Source: Streptomyces cinnabarinus (GTDB taxonomy: Bacteria > Actinomycetota > Actinomycetes > Streptomycetales > Streptomycetaceae). Taken from it: 64,000 nucleotides of DNA. Below are positions 57,885 to 64,000 of this stretch, piece by piece (position 1 is the stretch's first letter; each line of letters begins with the position of its first letter). The notes beneath the pieces were generated by a model, which was given only the letters and a program-made list of their open reading frames with translations, was not told the origin of the DNA and made no database searches. Both the position numbers and the translations under genes were made by a program. The stretch spans positions 8,432,001 through 8,496,000 of the forward strand of contig NZ_CP114413.1 in NCBI RefSeq assembly GCF_027270315.1, in the 5' to 3' direction.

Positions 57885-58688
57885 ATGACGGCGGAGGGCG
57901 AGGCACTGACCGGCGGTTCGGTGAACGCGGGAGCGGTCTTCCGCCGGGGTGAACTGGTCGACCGCCCCGCACCACCGAACGCCCGCGCCCTCCACGCCCA
58001 CCTGCGAGCACTGAGGGAACACGGCTTCGACGCGGCCCCGACCCCGGTCGAACTCACCGCCGACGGCCGGGAACGACTGACCTACCTCCCCGGCACCGTG
58101 GCCCTGCCGCCCTTCCCGCGCTGGGCGTTGACCAGCACCGCCCTCGCCTCCGTGGGCGCCCTGCTGCGCCGGATGCACGACGCGGCCGCCGCAGTCGGTG
58201 TGGACCCGGACGCCGCATGGCCCGCCGACCTCGCCGACCCGGCGGGCGGGGGACCGATCGTCTGCCACAACGACGTCTGCCCGGAGAACGTCGTCTTCCG
58301 CGAGGCCGGCGCCACGGCCCTGATCGACTTCGACTTCGCCGCCCCGGGCCGCCCCGTCTGGGACCTCGCGATGACCGCCCGCTACTGGGTCCCCATGCTC
58401 GACCCGGCATCCGCGGCGGCCGCCTACCCAGCGCCGTTCGACGCGCCCGCGCGCCTGCGGCTGCTGGCCGACGGCTACGGCCTGCCGCCCGGCGGACGCG
58501 CCGAGTTGCCCGGTGTCATCGAGCGGGCCACCGAGACCTGCCGCGCCTTCGTGGCCCGCCGCGTCGCCGACGGTGACCCCGCCTACCGCCGCATGCTCGA
58601 CGAGCGCGGTGGCTGGCAGCGCTGGGACCGCATCCAGTCCTGGCTGGTGGCCCGCCGCGAGGAGTTCACGGCCGCTCTGCTGAACTGA
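57885..58688 (+). CDS. APH-type phosphotransferase
   Basis: A 267-residue protein with the aminoglycoside phosphotransferase/choline kinase fold: the Brenner motif VCHNDVCPENVVF (catalytic Asp) and the metal motif LIDFDFAAPGRPVWDLA. A short N-lobe precedes them. It phosphorylates an unknown small molecule. There is no sign of a resistance island around it. Confidence 0.9.
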   Translation: MTAEGEALTGGSVNAGAVFRRGELVDRPAPPNARALHAHLRALREHGFDAAPTPVELTADGRERLTYLPGTVALPPFPRWALTSTALASVGALLRRMHDAAAAVGVDPDAAWPADLADPAGGGPIVCHNDVCPENVVFREAGATALIDFDFAAPGRPVWDLAMTARYWVPMLDPASAAAAYPAPFDAPARLRLLADGYGLPPGGRAELPGVIERATETCRAFVARRVADGDPAYRRMLDERGGWQRWDRIQSWLVARREEFTAALLN

Positions 58689-58712
58689 CTCCGGCACAGC
58701 GGCCTATGGCGG

Positions 58713-59240
58713 TCATCGGCAGAGCGCGTCGATGTCCTCGGCATAGGTCGGGAACTGGGCCCGCGCGTCGGCGATGATGGCCTGCGCACTGCGGCGCGGA
58801 GTGCTCGCGTGCCGTTCCGCGAGCGAGGTGAGCGTCGGATCCGGGCGGCCCGTGTGGTCGTCGTACTCCACGGCCTCCATCGGGCCGATGCCGTCCGCGA
58901 GGACCCACAGGAAGTCGGACAGCGTCCCGGCGACGACTCCGCAGGCGCCCTCGGACCCCATGAAGACCACCGGTTGCTCGGCGAGCGGACGCCCGGCGCG
59001 CACACACCACAGCGCGGCGAGCCCGCCGGTGCCGTCCTGTCCGAACACGCGGTAGGCGGCGCCGTCCAGGGCACGGTTGCCGGTCCAGTGCCGGAGCCAG
59101 TCCGTGGTCTCCCCGGCGGAGTCGAAGACGTCGTACGGCTCGAAGTCGATGCCGTTGCCGTCGTCGTAGTCGAACTCGACGGCGGCGATCTCGGCCAGGG
59201 CCGGCGGCAGTGCGCGGTCGTCGACAGGTGTCTCGGTCAC
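58713..59240 (-). CDS. SUKH (SMI1/KNR4-like) domain protein
   Basis: A 175-residue protein whose middle part PVVFMGSEGACGVVAGTLSDFLWVLADGIGPMEAVEYDD matches SUKH/SMI1-KNR4 proteins. The N-terminal half is acidic. SUKH proteins often act as immunity proteins against secreted toxins, but no toxin gene is nearby, so it could be an orphan. Family call is by eye. Confidence 0.6.
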   Translation of the reverse strand: MTETPVDDRALPPALAEIAAVEFDYDDGNGIDFEPYDVFDSAGETTDWLRHWTGNRALDGAAYRVFGQDGTGGLAALWCVRAGRPLAEQPVVFMGSEGACGVVAGTLSDFLWVLADGIGPMEAVEYDDHTGRPDPTLTSLAERHASTPRRSAQAIIADARAQFPTYAEDIDALCR

Positions 59241-59276
59241 GCGCGCAGACTAGCCGCCGGCTCTGACAACGGTCGC

Positions 59277-60011
59277 TCAGATGCCGCAGGAGGGCGCCGA
59301 CCAGTAGGGGGAGGGGTCGAGCGCGACATGGGTGTGGTCGTTGTGGCCGGGGTAGCCCGGGCCGAGGATCTCCGAGAAGCCGTGCGTCCGGGCCTGCTGG
59401 GCCAGTCGGCACAGGGACGGCGAGCCGGTGAGGTCGGCCGCGTCGCCGTACAGGTGGCGGCTGGTGGCGGAACCGCCGACGGCGCTGTTGCAGGCGTAGG
59501 AGCGGAAGCCGCTGGAGACGGAGATCGGGACGTCGCCGAGCGCGTGCCGCATGGCTTCCAGTTTCCACATGGTCTTCAGGGCGTTCGCCTTGGCGGTCGC
59601 GGCCGGGACGGCGCCACCGGACCAGTCGGAGTTGCAGCGGTTGAGCTCGCCGTAGGTGAAGTGGACCGGGGTGCAGTCCGCGTCCTGGAGCGCGTAGATC
59701 TTGCTGAAGGTCTGCGGCCCCGCGACCCCGTCGGCGGGCAGACCGTACGCGGCCTGGAACTTCTTCACGGCGGCCGCGGTCCGGGCGCCGTACGCGCCGT
59801 CATAGGACAGCCGCTCGCCCGAGGTCACCCAGCCCGCGACCCGGATCTGCAACTGCGTCACATCGCCGCCGGAGGAGCCCTGGGACAGCGTCCGGCTCCA
59901 CGTGTAGCACTCATCGGCATGCGCGGTACCGGCGGCGGCGCCCACACCGACCACCGCACCGGACATGATCATGACAAACGCGGTGAGGGATCGTGCCATC
60001 CGTCTGAACAT
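59277..60011 (-). CDS. Secreted peptidoglycan hydrolase, peptidase M15A with PG-binding domain
   Basis: A 244-residue secreted protein: signal SLTAFVMIMSGAVVGVGAAAGTAHA. PG_binding_1 covers about residues 40-100 (SGGDVTQLQIRVAGW, YGARTAAAVKKFQAAYGLPADGVAGPQTF). The M15A catalytic domain has GELNRCNSDWSG, SSGFRSYACNSAVGGSATSRHLYGDAADL (zinc His and Asp) and HNDHTHVAL. The arrangement is that of the classical zinc D-Ala-D-Ala carboxypeptidase of Streptomyces albus G. It cleaves peptidoglycan stem peptides. A second start (MARSL) is possible 12 bp downstream. Confidence 0.93.
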   Translation of the reverse strand: MFRRMARSLTAFVMIMSGAVVGVGAAAGTAHADECYTWSRTLSQGSSGGDVTQLQIRVAGWVTSGERLSYDGAYGARTAAAVKKFQAAYGLPADGVAGPQTFSKIYALQDADCTPVHFTYGELNRCNSDWSGGAVPAATAKANALKTMWKLEAMRHALGDVPISVSSGFRSYACNSAVGGSATSRHLYGDAADLTGSPSLCRLAQQARTHGFSEILGPGYPGHNDHTHVALDPSPYWSAPSCGI

Positions 60012-60246
60012 CCGACCTCCAGGCCGTCGACTGCCTCATTGCTGCGGCCGTCGCACCCTGCGGCGACGACCGCAGCCCAGCGTGAGGCCAAGCGCTACGC
60101 GCGTCAACAGCCCGCTTGTGGCGGGGTGGTGAACGTCCGCCGCCGCTTGTCCGCACGGCGGTGGGGTCGCCGAACTCGATTCTGCCGAATCGAAGCCGTG
60201 GCGGGATCGGTTCGTGCCACCATGATTTGCACGCAGGAGCGCGAAG

Positions 60247-60618
60247 ATGCGGGGGAGTGCCATGGGGGACGGAGAGGTCGTCGAACTGGAACTGCCCGGT
60301 GGTGGTGCTCTCTTGGTGCGAGCGTTACCAGTGACGGCCGACGGGGACGATCTGGACGACGAGGACGGTGGACCGTCGAACGTCGGGCTGAGCGAGGCGC
60401 TCTCCTTCGCGGCCGTTGGCACCGCGCTACGTGGGGTGGCGACGACAGTGCAGGACGCGCTCCAGTCGGTGAAACCCGATGTGGTGGAGGCCGAGTTCGG
60501 GCTCAACTTCGCTGTGAAGGGCTCGCGTCTGGTCTGTCTGCTGGTCGACGGGGAGGCAACGGCCACGCTGCGGGTCCGCCTGGAGTGGCAGAACGGCTCG
60601 GTGTCCGGCAGCCCGTGA
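60247..60618 (+). CDS. Trypsin-co-occurring domain (Trypco1-like) protein
   Basis: A 123-residue protein; ATG 60247 has AGGAG at 7-nt spacing, and an ATG at 60262 after GGGGGAG is a second option. VVELELPGGGALLVRALPV, then LSEALSFAAVGTALRGVATTVQDALQSVKPDVVEAEFGLNFAVKGSRLVCLLVDGEATATLRVRLEWQ matches the CU044_2847/Trypco1 family, which is encoded next to trypsin-like proteases in actinobacterial conflict systems. It may be a binding partner or regulator of the protease. It is coupled to the following gene by a GTGA overlap. Confidence 0.85.
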   Translation: MRGSAMGDGEVVELELPGGGALLVRALPVTADGDDLDDEDGGPSNVGLSEALSFAAVGTALRGVATTVQDALQSVKPDVVEAEFGLNFAVKGSRLVCLLVDGEATATLRVRLEWQNGSVSGSP

Positions 60619-62564
60619 CGCATGTGGACGCCGAACCGGACGAAGTCCTGGATCTGCTGAGCGGCTTTGTAGTCAGGGTCAGCGGTCCAGGTCTGCGCGG
60701 AGGCAGTGGATTCTTCGTCGGCCGCGGTCTCGTCGTCACCTGCGCGCACGTCGTCGCCTTGCCGGTGAAGGGCGGAAGCCGGCCGACGGCCGAGCGGGCC
60801 CGGGTCACCTGGGCCGGGGGTCATGCCGAGGGTTCCGTCGTCGCGTTGCCTCCGTCGTACAGCGGTCCGGACGATGTGTGGGACCCTCCGGACCTCGCAG
60901 TGATCACGCTGGAGGATCCACTGCCGGATCACCACTGGATCCCGATGGCCGACAAGCCGCCCGGCATCGGACAGCGCCTGTGCGCCGCCGGCTACAGCGC
61001 GGTCTACGAGCAGACCCCACGACTCGGCCTCGGCACGGTGGAGTACGAGGGACCGGCGATCCACGGCGAGCGCCATCCGGCACTCCAGCTGAAAGGCGGT
61101 GAACTGGCGCCGGGGATGTCTGGCGGACCACTGCTCGATCTGGAGCAGGGAGAGGTGTGCGGGATCGTGACCACCGCCCGCAGGAAGAACCTCCCCATGG
61201 GCGGGCGGGCCATCGGTGTGTCCACGGTACGGATCCTGTTTCCCTCTGTGTGGGAGGCGAACCGGGCTCCGAACCCTCTGGACACCGAACTCTGGCGGTT
61301 GCGTGCGGCTCTTCAGCACGAGTACGCGCCGGGTGCGGTGTTGTCGTTGCGCGAGGAGAAGGCGCTGCTTCGTGCCGCTCGACGTTCTGGGCTCGCACCC
61401 GCTGCCTTGTACTGGCGTTCCGTTCACCGTGATTACGGCGAACCGGCCGGCCGAATCGACACGGTGGCCGACGCCCTGCGGGAGGTGGCCGACGCTCCGG
61501 CCATGCTGGACGGGCCACATCCCTTGCTCCAGTTCATCCGGCAGGTCACGGACGCGGCGCTGTCCGAGGACTCCGGCCCGCTGGCCGGAATGGCCGATCT
61601 GGTGGCCGGCCGGCTGGGAGTGCCCACGCCCTCCCCGGTCGCGCCGCCCGCCACCGGCACCGGCATCAACGGCGTCGCGGCCATCAGCGTTCACCTCGAC
61701 ACGCAGACCCCGGACGGCGACCGCTACTTCCTTCGCGTCTGGAAGTATCCGGATGTGACCGAGCCGCCCTATCCCGTGCTGTGCGACGACCAGCCATTGA
61801 CGCTCGCCGAGGCACAGGCGCAGTTCCGGGCGGTGATCCCGTCGGCGATTCAGGAACTGGGGGAGATCAGCAGTGATCTGATCATTGAATTCGCCCTGCC
61901 TACTGCCAAGTTGAGCTCGGTGGACGTTGACACCTGGTACCTCTCGCAGGCTTGGGCGCCAGTCGGCCGGCAGTACCCGGTGATTTTGCGTGCCCTGGAC
62001 CGGAGGCCGGAGACGTACCCGTCCTGGACCACACGATGGCGACGTCTGCGCCAAGGCTCCCACGGCGAGGCCAGGATGGACTGGGTCGACTGTCACCAGG
62101 ACATGCCCCCGGAGCAGTTCTTCGCCTGGCTTCAGCAACAGCAGGACCTGGCAGTGCTGGCCCTGCCGTTCAGCCCCGAGGCCACGGCGCGTCAGCATGT
62201 GCTGGAGACGGCGTTGTACGCGGGCATCCCGGTTGCTGTCTGGACGCGTGCCGGATGCTCGGCGCGGTGCCGCCTCCGGGGCGCCCCGGGGCGGGACAGT
62301 GCCCACGCCACCGAAGCCGAGTCCGCCGCGGGGGTGTGCGCCGGAGCCGCCTTCCGTCACGCCTTCGCCGCGGAACTCGCCCGCAGCAGCGTGCACGAGC
62401 TGCCGGAGCTGATCATGAAGCTGCGCGTCGACGCCGTCACGTCAACCGGCCACTGCGGGGAGCAGGTCGTCCTGCTCTGGGACGATGCCACCCGCAAACT
62501 GCCCGGTGACGGCCCCGCGCTGCGGTTCCCCGAGCACATCGCCCAAGGAGGGCAGCCGAGTTGA
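60615..62564 (+). CDS. Trypsin-like serine protease fused to VMAP C-terminal domain
   Basis: The GTG at 60615 overlaps the previous stop (GTGA) and gives 649 residues. Residues 12-215 form a chymotrypsin-fold protease: GSGFFVGRGLVVTCAHVV (His45), DPPDLAVITLED (Asp93), and LAPGMSGGPLLDL (Ser169). An effector-associated helical region (LDTELWRLRAALQHEY to DAP) links it to a VMAP domain from about 370 to the end, with DRYFLRVWKYP, SDLIIEFALPTAKLSSVDVDTWYL, QYPVILRALDRR, and the C-terminal WVDCHQDMPPEQFFAWLQQQQDLAVLALPFSPE. No signal peptide is present, so the protease acts in the cytoplasm. Such fusions occur in vWA-MoxR-VMAP ternary conflict systems. Confidence 0.88.
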   Translation: MTHVDAEPDEVLDLLSGFVVRVSGPGLRGGSGFFVGRGLVVTCAHVVALPVKGGSRPTAERARVTWAGGHAEGSVVALPPSYSGPDDVWDPPDLAVITLEDPLPDHHWIPMADKPPGIGQRLCAAGYSAVYEQTPRLGLGTVEYEGPAIHGERHPALQLKGGELAPGMSGGPLLDLEQGEVCGIVTTARRKNLPMGGRAIGVSTVRILFPSVWEANRAPNPLDTELWRLRAALQHEYAPGAVLSLREEKALLRAARRSGLAPAALYWRSVHRDYGEPAGRIDTVADALREVADAPAMLDGPHPLLQFIRQVTDAALSEDSGPLAGMADLVAGRLGVPTPSPVAPPATGTGINGVAAISVHLDTQTPDGDRYFLRVWKYPDVTEPPYPVLCDDQPLTLAEAQAQFRAVIPSAIQELGEISSDLIIEFALPTAKLSSVDVDTWYLSQAWAPVGRQYPVILRALDRRPETYPSWTTRWRRLRQGSHGEARMDWVDCHQDMPPEQFFAWLQQQQDLAVLALPFSPEATARQHVLETALYAGIPVAVWTRAGCSARCRLRGAPGRDSAHATEAESAAGVCAGAAFRHAFAAELARSSVHELPELIMKLRVDAVTSTGHCGEQVVLLWDDATRKLPGDGPALRFPEHIAQGGQPS

Positions 62565-63553
62565 CCGACTGGCGGATCTTCCAAGGAACGAACACACCCC
62601 ACGACGGGATCAGCCGGCTCCCTCCACCACAGGCATGGCGCGCCTTCGACGGCGGTCCCCCCATCGCCGCCGAAGCGATCGAGTGGTCCCCCGTCGACCT
62701 GGTGCGGGCGATGTTCTACCAGGCCGCCCCGGAGATCCTCGACCTGGTCAATGCCGCCCTGTACCTGCGCCGCCCCCTGCTCGTCAGCGGTAAGCCCGGT
62801 GTCGGCAAGTCCAGCCTGGCGCTGGCCATCGCTCACGAACTCGGACTGGGCCCGGTGCTCCGGTGGCCCATCACCAGCCGCACCACCCTCAAGGACGGTC
62901 TGTACACCTACGACGCGATTCGCCGTCTCCACGATGTCTCGACGGCCAAGCAGCAACAGGACGCCGAGACCGACATCGGCCGCTACATCACCCTCGGCCC
63001 GCTGGGCACCGCGCTGTTGCCCCGCGAACGCCCCCGCGTCCTGCTGATCGACGAGATCGACAAGAGCGACATCGACCTCCCCAACGACCTTCTCAACGTT
63101 TTCGAGGAGGGCGAGTTCACCATCCCCGAGCTGGAGCGGGCGGCCCGGGGCGAGCAGGCCGACGTCAGTGTCTCCACCGCCGACCGTGGCCCTGAGGGGG
63201 TTGTCGTGCACAGCGGGCGGGTCCGCTGCCGGGCCTTCCCGTTCGTCGTGCTCACCAGCAATCAGGAACGAGAGTTCCCACCCGCGTTCCTGCGCCGGTG
63301 CGTTCACCTGCAGATCCCGCCCCCGGACCACGACGAACTGATGCGGATCGTCGAAGCGAGGCTCGATCCGGAGATCAGCGCGGAGGCCGCCGCATTGGTG
63401 ACCACGTTCCTGCGTCGACGCGACGCGAGTGACCTCGCCACTGACCACCTGCTGAACGCCCTGTACCTGACCTTCCACGCCGCCCGCGGCGGAGGCGACC
63501 GAGAGCAGCTCGCGCAACAGCTGCTCGGTCACCTTCCCCCCACGGCCCCATGA
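62561..63553 (+). CDS. MoxR-type AAA+ ATPase of the VMAP ternary system
   Basis: A 330-residue AAA+ protein started by TTG at 62561 with AAGGAGGG upstream, overlapping the protease stop (TTGA). Walker A is GKPGVGKSS (77-85), Walker B is LLIDEIDK (161-168), and sensor 1 is VVLTSNQERE with the Arg finger in FPPAFLRRCVHLQIP. It is the ATP-driven component thought to remodel or activate its vWA partner and the VMAP-linked effector. Confidence 0.92.
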   Translation: MTDWRIFQGTNTPHDGISRLPPPQAWRAFDGGPPIAAEAIEWSPVDLVRAMFYQAAPEILDLVNAALYLRRPLLVSGKPGVGKSSLALAIAHELGLGPVLRWPITSRTTLKDGLYTYDAIRRLHDVSTAKQQQDAETDIGRYITLGPLGTALLPRERPRVLLIDEIDKSDIDLPNDLLNVFEEGEFTIPELERAARGEQADVSVSTADRGPEGVVVHSGRVRCRAFPFVVLTSNQEREFPPAFLRRCVHLQIPPPDHDELMRIVEARLDPEISAEAAALVTTFLRRRDASDLATDHLLNALYLTFHAARGGGDREQLAQQLLGHLPPTAP

Positions 63554-64000
63554 CGCCCGACTTCGACCGCGTTCTCACCGCCCTTGAGGGGATCGGGGTC
63601 GATCCGACCGCACGAGAGGCGGCGGAAGCGCTGTGGCTCGCCACACACATCGCTCAGTCCGCGACCGGACACGTCGATCACCCCCAGCGCCCGCCCGCGC
63701 AGGGCAGTGACAAACCCGGCCCGGTGGCCCACGCGCCAGGGCGGATCGACGCGGTCACACCCGCCACCCTGCACGCCTCCACCACCGGCGTTGCCACCAC
63801 TGGGGCCGGTCCGGGCCCCACTCGCGCTGTTGCCGTCCGGGTGGCCGATGCCCCCGCCCTCACGCACGAGCTCGACCTCCTGCGAGCTCTTCGGCCGCTG
63901 AAGCGCAGAGTCCCTTCCCGGCAGCGGGTACTCCTCGACGAGACGGCCACCGCCGAGCGCAGCGCGGAGGAACGGCTGTTCCTCCCGGCCACACACCCCG
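63550..64000 (+). CDS. SAV_2336 N-terminal-domain protein (partial; likely vWA component)
   Basis: Only the first 150 residues are inside the window, from an ATG overlapping the ATPase stop. MTPDFDRVLTALEGIGVDPTAREAAEALWLATHI is the SAV_2336-type start, a Pro/Ala/Thr-rich linker follows, and LLRALRPLKRRVPSRQRVLLDETATAERSAEERLFLP is the second conserved block. In other members, this block leads into a vWA-like domain with a conserved VVDxSxSM, and the whole protein is about 1100 residues. That continuation cannot be seen here. It is predicted to be the third component of the conflict system. Confidence 0.85.
   Translation, partial: MTPDFDRVLTALEGIGVDPTAREAAEALWLATHIAQSATGHVDHPQRPPAQGSDKPGPVAHAPGRIDAVTPATLHASTTGVATTGAGPGPTRAVAVRVADAPALTHELDLLRALRPLKRRVPSRQRVLLDETATAERSAEERLFLPATHP

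Noticed and set aside
60012..60246. Possible riboswitch (ydaO-type) upstream of the M15 cell-wall hydrolase
   Set aside because: No recognisable conserved core or pseudoknot sequence was found.
58809..60614. Upstream extension of the trypsin-VMAP frame to 1251 codons
   Set aside because: The added part is antisense to the SUKH-like and M15 peptidase genes and overlaps Trypco1; the real start is the coupled GTG at 60615.

Overview
The window is 64 kb of very GC-rich DNA with dense, often overlapping genes and frequent GTG/TTG starts. A conservon with paired CYP157/CYP154-type P450s, an ECF42-type sigma factor with its DGPF partner, an RLHVDLRRQ leader peptide and a trypsin/VMAP/MoxR cassette together point to a Streptomyces chromosome, most likely a variable region. 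No rRNA, tRNA, CRISPR array, prophage or insertion sequence was recognised. Functions are assigned by reading the translated sequences; no database search was possible.

Layout. 1-3751: partial dienelactone hydrolase, Sua5/YciO protein, MerR and PucR-like regulators. 3883-9216 (minus): a complete conservon (cvnA-B-C-D plus two P450s) with 4-bp stop/start overlaps; the first P450 lacks the ExxR motif. 9357-11026: ECF42-type sigma factor with its DGPF/YciI partner and a candidate autoregulated promoter. 11041-13450: hydrolase, methyltransferase and an ArsR-SRPBCC pair. 13457-14982: GH10-CBM2 xylanase with two copies of a GAAAC-TTTC palindrome upstream. 14991-24696 (minus): an exopolysaccharide locus encoding an Agd3/NodB-like secreted deacetylase, PelF-like glycosyltransferase, polytopic membrane protein, LegB-like 4,6-dehydratase, sugar nucleotidyltransferase, NDP-sugar reductase/epimerase, spherulin-4-like protein and GH114-like lipoprotein. 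This is the most interesting region: it looks like a bacterial counterpart of the fungal galactosaminogalactan and bacterial Pel loci, with 6-deoxy-sugar enzymes added.

25080-34199: two secreted proteins, then a ROK-regulated ABC sugar importer with a GH1 beta-glucosidase. 34228-42810: assorted genes (lipoprotein, GNAT, acyltransferase with no standard start codon, P-loop-less APS-kinase relative, flavodoxin, GAPDH, aldo/keto reductase, DUF1996 surface protein with a LAXTG-type anchor) and a frameshifted gene. 42832-48073 (minus): a sulfonate/organosulfur operon headed by a 30-codon leader peptide. 48373-60011: small regulator/enzyme pairs with visible palindromic operators, a Clp remnant fused across a large deletion, and an M15 peptidase.

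60247-64000 (plus): Trypco1-like protein, trypsin-VMAP protein, MoxR ATPase and the beginning of a SAV_2336-type protein, all translationally coupled; this matches the vWA-MoxR-VMAP class of predicted NTP-dependent conflict systems and runs off the window end.
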